Shown here: positions 15,951 through 23,024 of the stretch, one piece after another
How the letters are laid out: every line of letters begins with the position of its first letter
Position numbering within the stretch: position 1 is the stretch's first letter
Assembly (NCBI GenBank): GCA_035651955.1
Contig: DASRES010000024.1
Location: forward strand, 76,482-116,004
DNA from: Acidimicrobiia bacterium
GTDB taxonomy: Bacteria; Actinomycetota; Acidimicrobiia; IMCC26256; JAMXLJ01
DNA length: 39,523 bases
Reading direction: 5' to 3'
The notes under the pieces: generated by a model
Database searches by the model: none
Told to the model about the DNA's origin: nothing
What the model saw: the letters and a program-made list of their open reading frames with translations, nothing else
Made by a program: the position numbers and the translations under genes

Positions 15951-16688
15951 CTAGCGCTGGGGTGGCAGCGAGCCTGCGAGCTCGGCCCGCTCGACGACCG
16001 CGCCGAACTCGTCGGGTGCGGTGTCGTCGACCGCGGCGAGCTCCTGCACACGACCGCGCATGCGCCACCAGACGACCGCGAGCGCGACGACCGCGCCGAG
16101 CCCGAGAGCCCACGGCCAGACGCGCCGCTTCGGCGCGCGCTTCGACGTGCCCTTCGCCGCGCCGACGAGCTCGGCCGCCTTCCCCTTCGCGACGCCGCTG
16201 AGCTCGGCGGCCTTGCCGGCCGTCGTGCCCCCGATCTCGGCCGCGAGACCCTTCATGGCGTCCACGGTGCCGCTCGTGGAGCCCGCGAGCTCCTTCACCG
16301 CACCGGTCGTCGTGCCGGCGAGCTCCGCGGCCTTGCCCTTCACGACCTCACCGAGCGCGACCGGTGTCGCCTTCGAGCGCCGCGCGGCGCGCCTCGTACG
16401 GCGCTTCGCCTTGTTCGCCAGGTGCTCCGCGGCCGTCCCGGCCGCGGCCTTCGTCGCCTTGCCGGCCAACATCACGCCCGCTCCCTTCGCGACGGCCGAG
16501 AGCCCACCGTCGTCGCCACCGGACGGCGTCTCGCCGCTGCCGCCCAGGCCGGCCTCGTGCCCGAGCATCCGCAGCACGACGTCCGCCCGTTCCTTCAGCG
16601 CCTCGACGACGGCGTCCACCTCGTTCAAGGCGTCGCCGACGTTCGAGACGCGCGCACCAGTCACCGTGATCGTGCTCACGACGTCCAT
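15951..16688 (-). CDS. Membrane-anchored protein with Lys/Ala/Glu repeats, unknown function
   Basis: No named family is recognised. The 245-aa protein has an N-terminal segment with a possible helical region (residues 15-42), a glycine-rich linker, a strongly basic patch (KAKRRTRRAARRSK, 93-106), then a run of degenerate repeats from about 117 to 181 built on GKAAEL-G---G (VKGKAAELAG, VKELAGSTSG, AGKAAELSG, AKGKAAELVG). This pattern resembles LEA/apolipoprotein-type amphipathic helices. One membrane helix lies at about 190-208, followed by an acidic tail. Either side could face the cytoplasm; a basic patch beside the membrane could bind nucleic acid or anionic lipid. It is convergent with the PhzF gene. 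Confidence 0.7.
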   Translation of the reverse strand: MDVVSTITVTGARVSNVGDALNEVDAVVEALKERADVVLRMLGHEAGLGGSGETPSGGDDGGLSAVAKGAGVMLAGKATKAAAGTAAEHLANKAKRRTRRAARRSKATPVALGEVVKGKAAELAGTTTGAVKELAGSTSGTVDAMKGLAAEIGGTTAGKAAELSGVAKGKAAELVGAAKGTSKRAPKRRVWPWALGLGAVVALAVVWWRMRGRVQELAAVDDTAPDEFGAVVERAELAGSLPPQR

Positions 16689-16716
16689 GTATCCCGCCGA
16701 CCAGGCGCGGAAACGT

Positions 16717-18075
16717 TCAGGAGGCGGCTTCGGCGAGGGATTCGGACAGCGCCGGGTGGACGAGCAGCGAGTCGACGATGTCGACGACCTTGAGGCCGTT
16801 CGTCACCGCGACCGCGAGCACGCTGATGAGCTCGGCCGCGTTGCGCCCGACGATGGAGCCGCCGAGGACGACCCCGGTTGCGGGGTCGGACAGGATCTTC
16901 ACGAACCCGCGCGGGTCGCCCTCGATCAACGCCTTCGCGTTGGACGAGAACGGCACCTTCGTGACGCGGATCTTCCGGCCCACGGAGAACGCCTCCGCCT
17001 CGGCCAGCCCGACGTCGGCGATCTCCGGGTCGGTGAAGATCGCGGACGCGGCCTTGTCGTAGTCGAGATGGCGGTGCTCGCGCGTGTGCAGACCCATGAG
17101 GTGCTCGGCGATCTTGCGCCCCTGCATCGCGGCCACGGACGACAACGGGAGCCGACCCGAGAGGTCACCGGCCGCGTAGATGTGCCGCACGTTCGACTGG
17201 CAGTGGTGGTTGACCGGGACGTAGCCGTGCTGGTCGAGCTCGACACCGGCGTCGTCGAGACCGAGCGACTCGCTGTTCGGGATCGAGCCGACCGCGAGCA
17301 CCACGTGCGATCCGTTCACGACGCGCCCGTCGTCGCACTCGACGCGCACGGCGTCATCCGTGCGCTCGATCGCGGACGCGCGCGCGCCCTTCAACAGCTT
17401 CACCCCACGCTGGAGGAACGCGTCCTCGAGCACGGCCGCGACCTCCGGGTCCTTGTAGGGCAGGACCTGCTGGCGCGACACGATCAGCGTCACCTTCGAG
17501 CCGAGCGCGCTGAACATGTGGGTGAACTCCACGCCCGTCACACCGGACCCGACGACGACGAGGTGCTCGGGGATCTCGGGCGGCGGGTACGCCTGGCGCG
17601 TCGTGAGGACGCGTTCCCCGTCGACGTGGACGAACTCCGGGATGCGGGGGCGTGATCCCGTGGCGAGGACGACGAAGTCGGCGTCGAGCTCCTCGATGCC
17701 GTCGTTCGTCTCGGCGGCGACGGTGTGCGGACCCTTCAGGCGCCCGGATCCGTGCACCATGCGTACGCCCTGCGACTCGAGCAGCCGGCACACCGACGCC
17801 TGGAGTCGCGACTCGATCGACGAGACCCGGTCGCGCAGGGCGTCGAGATCCAGGCGGCCCTCGGCCGACAGCCCCATCGCCTCGGCGCGCGTGAGCTCGG
17901 CGAGCGCGCCGCCGGTGGCGATCATCGCCTTCGACGGGATGCAGTCGCGCAGGTGCGCGGCACCGCCGACGACGTCGCGCTCGACCAGCGTCACCTCGGC
18001 ACCGAGCGTGGCGGCGACGGTGGCAGCGGTGTTGCCGGCAGGGCCTCCACCCACGATGACGACACGGACGGGCAC
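16717..18075 (-). CDS. lpdA: LpdA-like NAD(P)H flavoprotein (disulfide-reductase fold, incomplete redox pair)
   Basis: A 452-aa FAD protein of the dihydrolipoamide dehydrogenase/transhydrogenase family. It has VVIVGGGPAGNTAA at 5-18, the active-site helix GGAAHLRDCIPSK at 37-49, and NAD-binding VVGSGVTGVEF. The usual CxxxxC pair is broken: the first Cys is Ala40 and only Cys45 remains, as I recall for Mycobacterium tuberculosis LpdA, a quinone reductase. Unlike that protein, the C-terminal HPALSE motif keeps the His...Glu pair. It is therefore unlikely to be an E3 subunit. GTG at 18075 is chosen because TAGCCT ends 7 nt before it; a GTG at 18102 is the alternative. Confidence 0.87.
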   Translation of the reverse strand: MPVRVVIVGGGPAGNTAATVAATLGAEVTLVERDVVGGAAHLRDCIPSKAMIATGGALAELTRAEAMGLSAEGRLDLDALRDRVSSIESRLQASVCRLLESQGVRMVHGSGRLKGPHTVAAETNDGIEELDADFVVLATGSRPRIPEFVHVDGERVLTTRQAYPPPEIPEHLVVVGSGVTGVEFTHMFSALGSKVTLIVSRQQVLPYKDPEVAAVLEDAFLQRGVKLLKGARASAIERTDDAVRVECDDGRVVNGSHVVLAVGSIPNSESLGLDDAGVELDQHGYVPVNHHCQSNVRHIYAAGDLSGRLPLSSVAAMQGRKIAEHLMGLHTREHRHLDYDKAASAIFTDPEIADVGLAEAEAFSVGRKIRVTKVPFSSNAKALIEGDPRGFVKILSDPATGVVLGGSIVGRNAAELISVLAVAVTNGLKVVDIVDSLLVHPALSESLAEAAS

Positions 18076-18082
18076 GGGTTCC

Positions 18083-18088
18083 AGGCTA
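18083..18088 (-). promoter_or_regulatory. -10 element before the lpdA-like gene
   Basis: TAGCCT on the minus strand ends 7 nt before the GTG at 18075, consistent with leaderless transcription, and favours that start over the GTG at 18102. Confidence 0.5.
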
Positions 18089-18123
18089 GGGCACGGAACC
18101 ACCGTCCCCGTTCACCTGCCCGG

Positions 18124-18129
18124 TACCTT
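18124..18129 (+). promoter_or_regulatory. -10 element before galT
   Basis: TACCTT ends 6 nt before the GTG start at 18136, again leaderless spacing with no Shine-Dalgarno. It is about 40 bp from the divergent lpdA element. Confidence 0.5.
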
Positions 18130-18135
18130 CTGCCG

Positions 18136-19086
18136 GTGCCCGAGCTGCGCTACGAGCGCCTCACCGACCGCACGGTGATCGTGGCGACGACCCGTGCCGC
18201 GCGCCCCAAGGTCTTCAGCGGGGCACGCGCGAGCGAGCGGGGACGCGCGCCCGACGAGTGCCCGTTCTGCCCGGGCCACGAGCACATGACGCCCCCGGAG
18301 GTGTGCCGCTCGGGCCCGGGCGCGCCGGAGACGCCGGGATGGCACGTCCGCGTCGTGCCGAACCTCTACCCGATCGTGGGAGGCGAGGACGCGCGTCCGG
18401 GCGCGACGGGCGCGCACGAGGTCGTCGTCCTGTCACCCGACCACCGCAGGACGTTCGCGCAGCTCGACGCGGATCAGGCGCTCGACGTCATGCGGGTCGT
18501 ACGCGACCGCGTCCGGGTCCACACGGACGACGGGCACGCGTACGTCCAGGCGTTCGTCAACCATGGCCGCGCCGCCGGTGCGTCGATCGAGCACCCGCAC
18601 GCGCAGGTGGTCGCGCTCGACTTCGTGCCGCCCGCGGTCGTCGCCTCGCTGGCGCGGTACCGGGACGCGGGCAGCGACCTCGTCGCCGACGCCGCGTCGA
18701 GCGCGCGCGAGGGCGGGCGCGTCGTGCTCGACGGCAGCGGCGACGTCGACGCATGGTGCCCCTACGCGCCGTCCGCGCCGTACGAGACCGCGCTCGCGCA
18801 TCGGGACGCGAGCGCGAGCTTCGCCGACGCATCGGACGACGAGCTGCGCGTCGTGACGCGCACGTTGCAGACGGTCCTCGCGCGCGTGGCACGCGTCGCG
18901 GGCGACCCTGCGTACAACGTCGTGGTCCATTCGGCACCCGGCCGCGACGCCGGAGACACGGTGTTCCACTGGTGGGTCGAGGTGTCACCCCGACTGTCGC
19001 TGCAGGCCGGGTTCGAGCTCGGGACGGGCGTGCTCGTGGCGACGGTTCCGCCGGAGCAGGCGGCCGCGGAGCTGCGCGAGGCCTGA
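18136..19086 (+). CDS. galT: Galactose-1-phosphate uridylyltransferase (GalT/HIT superfamily)
   Basis: It exchanges UMP between UDP-glucose and galactose-1-phosphate through a uridylyl-histidine. The 316-aa protein has CPFCPGHE at 42-49 for zinc, VRVVPNLYPIV near 71-81, and NHGRAAGASIEHPHAQVVAL with the active-site HPH at 153-155, then FHWWVEVSPRLS, the second His/Trp zinc block. It is a little shorter than E. coli GalT (about 348 aa), as in many actinobacteria. Some short homologues act as ADP-glucose phosphorylase-like enzymes, so the exact sugar is not certain. No galK is nearby. Confidence 0.87.
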   Translation: MPELRYERLTDRTVIVATTRAARPKVFSGARASERGRAPDECPFCPGHEHMTPPEVCRSGPGAPETPGWHVRVVPNLYPIVGGEDARPGATGAHEVVVLSPDHRRTFAQLDADQALDVMRVVRDRVRVHTDDGHAYVQAFVNHGRAAGASIEHPHAQVVALDFVPPAVVASLARYRDAGSDLVADAASSAREGGRVVLDGSGDVDAWCPYAPSAPYETALAHRDASASFADASDDELRVVTRTLQTVLARVARVAGDPAYNVVVHSAPGRDAGDTVFHWWVEVSPRLSLQAGFELGTGVLVATVPPEQAAAELREA

Positions 19087-19120
19087 CGCGCGCCCGCGCG
19101 GGAGTCGGCTCGACGGCCGA

Positions 19121-19897
19121 TCAGCGGCCCACGAACCGCGCCTTCCCGGGCCCCTGCTCGAGGAAGCTCCGCACGCCGATCCCGGCGTCCTCCGTCGAGA
19201 AGACCTCGACGAAGGCGTCGCCCTCGACGTCGAGCGCCTCGTCGAGCGGCAGGTCGAGGCCGCGATCGATCGCGCGCTTGGCCAGGCCCATGGCGACGAC
19301 CGCGCCCGTCGCGAAGCTCGCCGCCCACTCGAGGGCGCGGTCGAGGAGCTCGTCGGCGGGGACGACGCGGTCGACGAGCCCGATCCGTTCCGCCTCGTCC
19401 GCCCGAACACGGCGGCCGCTCCACACGAGCTCCTTCGCACGCGCCGACCCGACGAGGCGCGGGAGCCGTTGCGTCCCGCCCGCGCCCGGGATGAGGCCGA
19501 GCTGGATCTCCGGTTGACCGACCTGTGCGTTGTCGGCAGCGATGCGGAGGTCGCAGGCCATCGCGAGCTCCAGCCCACCTCCGAGCGCGAACCCGCTGAC
19601 GGCGGCGATGACGGGGCGCGGGATCGCGACGAGCGCGTCGAACGCGACTCGGAACGTGTCGGTGATGAGCCGTGCGCGTTCGGCGTCGCCGAACTCGCCG
19701 ATCTCGAACCCGGCTGCGAACGCGCGCTCGCCTCCCGCGACGACGACTGCTTTGACGTCCGGGTCGGTCGCGAGCGCGCGACCCGCGTCGGTGAGCTCAC
19801 CGAGGAGCGCGAGCGACAGCGCGTTCATCGGTGGACGCTCGATGCGAAGGAGCGCGACCCCGTCGTCGCGAACGCTCGAGGAGACGAACTCGGCCAT
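19121..19897 (-). CDS. Enoyl-CoA hydratase/isomerase (crotonase), both catalytic Glu present
   Basis: A 258-aa crotonase that hydrates 2-enoyl-CoA in beta-oxidation or a related pathway. The oxyanion-hole blocks are at GGERAFAAGFEIGEF (55-69) and SGFALGGGLELAMACD (101-116). Glu110 and Glu130 (GQPEIQLGLIPGAGGTQRLPR) match the two catalytic glutamates of enoyl-CoA hydratase, so hydratase activity is likely. It lies 56 bp after meaB on the same strand but has its own TAGCCT -10 element 6 nt before its ATG. Confidence 0.92.
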   Translation of the reverse strand: MAEFVSSSVRDDGVALLRIERPPMNALSLALLGELTDAGRALATDPDVKAVVVAGGERAFAAGFEIGEFGDAERARLITDTFRVAFDALVAIPRPVIAAVSGFALGGGLELAMACDLRIAADNAQVGQPEIQLGLIPGAGGTQRLPRLVGSARAKELVWSGRRVRADEAERIGLVDRVVPADELLDRALEWAASFATGAVVAMGLAKRAIDRGLDLPLDEALDVEGDAFVEVFSTEDAGIGVRSFLEQGPGKARFVGR

Positions 19898-19903
19898 CGC
19901 CGG

Positions 19904-19909
19904 AGGCTA
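19904..19909 (-). promoter_or_regulatory. -10 element before the crotonase gene
   Basis: TAGCCT ends 6 nt before the ATG at 19897, pointing to a leaderless transcript independent of meaB. A weak TGAACG could be a -35 at an 18-bp spacing. Confidence 0.45.
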
Positions 19910-19953
19910 TCCGAGCACCGCCCATGCCGTTCATGGATCAGTGGAACGGGACG

Positions 19954-20889
19954 TCAGCCGGCGAGGAGCTCGTCGGCCGCCGCGTACGGGTCGAGCTCGC
20001 GAGCGCTGACGCGTGCGAGGAGCTTCTCGAACTGGTCACCGGTCGCGTGGTCGGCGACCTGTTGCTCGAGGCGCGCCCGCACGATGCCGCGCAGCTCGTC
20101 GCGCAGCCGCGCGTCGCGCCGCGCCTGCAACCGTTCGCCGTCGAGGAACGCCCGGTGCTCCCCGATCGCGTCCCAGAGCTCCTCGATGCCGGATCCGTCG
20201 GTCGCGACGGTCTCGAGGACCGGCGGCCGCCACTCCTGCTCGGCCGACATGTCGAGCATGGCCTTGAGGTCGCGCACCGTCTCCTTCGCTCCGTCGCGGT
20301 CCGCCTTGTTGACGACGAACACGTCGGCGATCTCCATCAGCCCGGCCTTGTTCGCCTGCACGGCGTCACCCCAGCCGGGGTTGACGACGACGACCGTCGT
20401 GTCCGCCGCGCCCGCGATCTCGACCTCGACCTGGCCGACCCCGACCGTCTCGAGCAGCACCCACGGCTTGCCCGCGGCGTCGAGCACGCGGACCGCCTGC
20501 GGCGTCGCGAGCGCGAGGCCGCCGAGGTGACCGCGCGTCGCCATCGAGCGGATGTAGACGCCGGGATCGGTCGCGTGGTCCTGCATGCGGACCCGGTCGC
20601 CGAGGATCGCGCCGCCGCTGAACGGGCTCGTCGGGTCGATCGCCAGCACCCCGACCTCGTCGCCGTCGCGCCGGATGCGGCCGATCAGCTTGTCGGTGAG
20701 CGTCGACTTCCCCGAACCCGGCGCGCCCGTGATGCCGATCGTGTACGCGCGCCCGGTGTGCGGATAGAGCTTCGCGACCGCGCCGTCCGCCGCCGCGCCG
20801 CCACTTTCCACGAGCGAGATGAGCTTCGCCACCGCGCCGCGGTCGGCGCGCAGCGCGCGCTCGACGAGCTCGGAGGGATCGTTCGCCAT
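19954..20889 (-). CDS. meaB: MeaB/ArgK-type GTPase, chaperone of B12-dependent acyl-CoA mutase
   Basis: MeaB loads and protects adenosylcobalamin mutases such as methylmalonyl- or isobutyryl-CoA mutase. The 311-aa G3E GTPase has the P-loop GAPGSGKST at 55-63, the switch/Mg block IDPTSPFSGGAILGDRVRM, ETVGVGQVEVEIAGAAD, and NKAD for guanine. It keeps the C-terminal dimerisation region (RARLEQQVADHATGDQFEKLL). The presumed client mutase gene in this window is about 11 kb away (31833-33473). It follows the NifU-domain gene by 13 nt and is probably co-transcribed with it. Confidence 0.93.
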   Translation of the reverse strand: MANDPSELVERALRADRGAVAKLISLVESGGAAADGAVAKLYPHTGRAYTIGITGAPGSGKSTLTDKLIGRIRRDGDEVGVLAIDPTSPFSGGAILGDRVRMQDHATDPGVYIRSMATRGHLGGLALATPQAVRVLDAAGKPWVLLETVGVGQVEVEIAGAADTTVVVVNPGWGDAVQANKAGLMEIADVFVVNKADRDGAKETVRDLKAMLDMSAEQEWRPPVLETVATDGSGIEELWDAIGEHRAFLDGERLQARRDARLRDELRGIVRARLEQQVADHATGDQFEKLLARVSARELDPYAAADELLAG

Positions 20890-20902
20890 CGTCGACCGCC
20901 GG

Positions 20903-21142
20903 TCAGTCGTCGGCGACGACTTCCGTCACGGCCGGCACGCGGTCCTTGAGGATCCGCTCGACACCGGCCTTCAACGTCATCGTCGACACCGGGCAGGTGC
21001 CGCACGCACCGACGAGACTCACGTGCACCACGCCACCGTCGGCGACGCGGTTGAGGACGATGTCACCACCGTCGGCGTGCAGCGCCGGGCGGATCGCGTC
21101 GATCGCGGCGGCCACGCCGGCTTCGACGACGCTCGTGGGCAT
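20903..21142 (-). CDS. NifU C-terminal-domain Fe-S scaffold protein
   Basis: A 79-aa stand-alone Nfu domain that holds or transfers an iron-sulfur cluster. The CxxC is in VGACGTCPVSTMTLKAGVERILKDRVP, and IRPALHADGGDIVLNRVADGGVVHVSL is the classic N-terminal half. The ATG at 21142 is supported by GGAGG about 9 nt upstream; in-frame sequence farther upstream shows no family similarity. meaB follows after 13 nt. Regulation may involve a perfect 24-bp palindrome 70 bp before the start. Confidence 0.93.
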   Translation of the reverse strand: MPTSVVEAGVAAAIDAIRPALHADGGDIVLNRVADGGVVHVSLVGACGTCPVSTMTLKAGVERILKDRVPAVTEVVADD

Positions 21143-21179
21143 GCGTGCGATCCTCCGGGAGACGGAACCGACGGCTCCG

Positions 21180-21185
21180 AGTATC
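21180..21185 (-). promoter_or_regulatory. -10 element of the NifU-domain gene
   Basis: GATACT on the minus strand lies about 37 nt before the ATG, leaving room for a leader with the GGAGG ribosome binding site at 21152-21156. No clear -35 is present, which would fit an activator-dependent promoter. Confidence 0.4.
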
Positions 21186-21211
21186 GCATCAGCACCCGCG
21201 CGGCCTCCGCA

Positions 21212-21235
21212 TGGGCGGTCCCGCGGGACCGCCCA
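21212..21235. promoter_or_regulatory. Perfect 24-bp palindrome (operator candidate)
   Basis: The sequence is its own reverse complement over 24 bp, with half-site TGGGCGGTCCCG. Its centre lies about 50 bp upstream of the start point predicted for the NifU-domain/meaB transcript. With no loop and no U tract it looks more like a dimeric regulator site than a terminator. The regulator is unknown. Confidence 0.55.
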
Positions 21236-21357
21236 CCGCAACTCTGGGAGTCCAGTGGTACAGGGAACCGCTCGCATCCCAGAGGTCGACGGGCGACGCC
21301 CGGATCCGCCGCCCGCCGGGCACGACACGTCGTACGCCGCGCGCGACCGCGGACAAG

Positions 21358-21398
21358 ATGCGGCACTGACGTACGCAAAGCGTTCGTGAGTGCCGCAT
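21358..21398 (-). terminator. Long hairpin after the Lrp-type sensor gene
   Basis: Two 19-nt arms (21358-21376 and 21380-21398) pair with only two mismatches around an AAA loop, 12 nt after the stop of the upstream minus-strand gene. This is a strong candidate for a U-tract-poor terminator closing the murA transcript. The rest of the 268-bp gap (21143-21410) holds the palindrome and the promoter described separately. Confidence 0.55.
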
Positions 21399-21410
21399 GT
21401 TCGCGGCGGC

Positions 21411-21686
21411 TCAGCCGCCCAGGGAGAACATCGCGTCGAGGTCGTGACGCGAGTACGCGCGGAACGCGACGAGCGTCTCCGTCCGCACGATCCCGTCGAC
21501 CTTCGCGATCTCGCCGGTGACGACGTCCGCGAGCTCGTCGTGCTGGCGCACGCGCACGATCGCGACGAGGTCGAACTCTCCCGTCACCGAGTACACCTCG
21601 CTGACGTGCTGCAGGTCGGCGAGGCTCTGCGCGGTGTCGAGGATGAACGGAGGCTCGACCTCCATGAGCACGATCGCGGTGATCAC
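21411..21686 (-). CDS. Stand-alone Lrp/AsnC ligand-binding (RAM) domain protein
   Basis: The 91-aa protein matches only the C-terminal effector-binding domain of Lrp/AsnC regulators: ITAIVLMEVEPPFILDTAQSL, then VSEVYSVTGEFDLVAIVRVRQHDELADVV and IVRTETLVAF. There is no helix-turn-helix, so it probably does not bind DNA alone; such small proteins may sense amino acids or partner full-length Lrp proteins. GTG start, 15 nt after murA and surely co-transcribed with it. A strong hairpin follows the stop. Confidence 0.88.
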   Translation of the reverse strand: MITAIVLMEVEPPFILDTAQSLADLQHVSEVYSVTGEFDLVAIVRVRQHDELADVVTGEIAKVDGIVRTETLVAFRAYSRHDLDAMFSLGG

Positions 21687-21701
21687 GACGACCGCCCGTC
21701 G

Positions 21702-23000
21702 TCAGCGCACGTCGGCGCCCAAGGCGCGCAGCTTCCCGGCCAGGTCCGCGTAGCCACGGTCGACGTGACGGCGGTCGAGCACGACGGTCTCGCCGTCGGC
21801 CGCGAGTCCCGCGAGCACGAGCGCGGCACCCGCCCGGACGTCGGCCGCGCGCACCGGCGCGCCCGACAGGCGCGGCACGCCCCGCACGACCGCATGACGC
21901 CCCTCGGTGCGGATGTCGGCACCCATCCGGTTGAGCTCGTCCACGAAGCCGAAGCGCGCGTCGAACACGTTCTCCGTGACGATGCCCGTGCCCTCCGCGA
22001 CCGACAAGAGCGCGACGGCCATCGGCATGAAGTCGGTCGCGAACCCGGGATAGGGCAACGTCGCGATGTCGATCGCGCGCAGGCGCTCCGTCGCGCGGGC
22101 CCAGATGCCGTCGGGCGTCGGCGAGACGCGCATGCCCATCTCGCCGAGCTTCATCACCACCATCTCGAGGTGCTCGAGGCGTACGCCGTGCAGCTCGATC
22201 TCGCCGCCCGCGATCCCGCACGCCATCAACAGCGTCCCCGCTTCGATGCGATCGCCCATGATCTCGGTGTCGACGGGGAGCAGCTCCTCGACACCCTCGA
22301 TCTCGATCGTCGACGTACCCGCGCCGATGACCTGCGCGCCCATGCGGTTCAGGAACGCCGTGAGGTCGGTGATCTCCGGCTCGCGCGCCGCGTTCTCGAT
22401 GACGGTCGAGCCCTTCGCGAGCACGGCGGCCGTCAACAGGTTCTCGGTCGCGCCCACGCTCGGGAAGTCGAGGACGATGCGCGCCCCGCACAGGCGGCTG
22501 CAGTGCGCCTCGATGAAGCCGTGCACGACCGACAGCTCCGCGCCCATCGCCTCGAAGCCGCGGAAGTGCATGTCGAGCTTGCGGTTCCCGATGTTGTCGC
22601 CGCCCGGCATCGCGACCTTCGCGCTGCCACAACGCGCGAGCAGCGGACCGAGCACGTTCACCGACGCGCGCATGCGGGTCACGAGCTCGTACGGCGCCTC
22701 GCCGTCGAGCGGACCGGACGCGTCGACGGTCAGCTCGCCATCTCCGGTCGTCTCGACCTTCGCCCCGAGCGCGCGCATCACCGCGACCATCACGTCGAGG
22801 TCCGCGACGGGCGGCATGTTGCGCAGCACGGTGATGCCCGGCGCGAGCAACGACGCCGCGAGCTGCTTGCAGCCCGAGTTCTTCGTCGCGCCGGACACGC
22901 GCACGACACCCGAGAGCGGCCTGCCCGGATGCACGACGAGCGCGTCGCCCCGAGCGCCGGGCGCGCCCATGCCGGTGTCGTCGGCTCGCTCGGTCCCCAC
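21702..23000 (-). CDS. murA: UDP-N-acetylglucosamine 1-carboxyvinyltransferase (Asp-type MurA)
   Basis: It starts peptidoglycan precursor synthesis by adding enolpyruvate from PEP to UDP-GlcNAc. At 432 aa it is full length. The substrate-binding Lys40-Asn41 lies in [12 protein letters not shown], which has one extra Thr compared with the usual SGAKN. The catalytic Cys115 of E. coli is Asp135 here ([15 protein letters not shown]), a change known to give fosfomycin insensitivity. [19 protein letters not shown] and the C-terminal [15 protein letters not shown] are conserved. GTG at 23000 is preferred because a TACCAT element lies 7 nt before it; ATG at 22970 is possible. Confidence 0.94.
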   Translation of the reverse strand: MGTERADDTGMGAPGARGDALVVHPGRPLSGVVRVSGATKNSGCKQLAASLLAPGITVLRNMPPVADLDVMVAVMRALGAKVETTGDGELTVDASGPLDGEAPYELVTRMRASVNVLGPLLARCGSAKVAMPGGDNIGNRKLDMHFRGFEAMGAELSVVHGFIEAHCSRLCGARIVLDFPSVGATENLLTAAVLAKGSTVIENAAREPEITDLTAFLNRMGAQVIGAGTSTIEIEGVEELLPVDTEIMGDRIEAGTLLMACGIAGGEIELHGVRLEHLEMVVMKLGEMGMRVSPTPDGIWARATERLRAIDIATLPYPGFATDFMPMAVALLSVAEGTGIVTENVFDARFGFVDELNRMGADIRTEGRHAVVRGVPRLSGAPVRAADVRAGAALVLAGLAADGETVVLDRRHVDRGYADLAGKLRALGADVR

Positions 23001-23007
23001 GGCGGGA

Positions 23008-23013
23008 ATGGTA
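23008..23013 (-). promoter_or_regulatory. -10 element before murA
   Basis: TACCAT on the minus strand ends 7 nt before the GTG at 23000, which supports that start and leaderless transcription. It sits in the 24-nt gap after the second crotonase gene. Confidence 0.45.
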
Positions 23014-23024
23014 CGCGGCGCGAT

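Noticed and set aside
13271-16051. Upstream extension of the birA frame by over 900 codons
   Set aside because: The extension is antisense to the biotin carboxylase and PhzF genes and has no recognisable domain; birA itself starts at 13270.
19087-19120. Terminator between galT and the crotonase gene
   Set aside because: Only a 5-bp stem (tcggc/gccga) and a short GC palindrome are present, too weak to call at this GC content.
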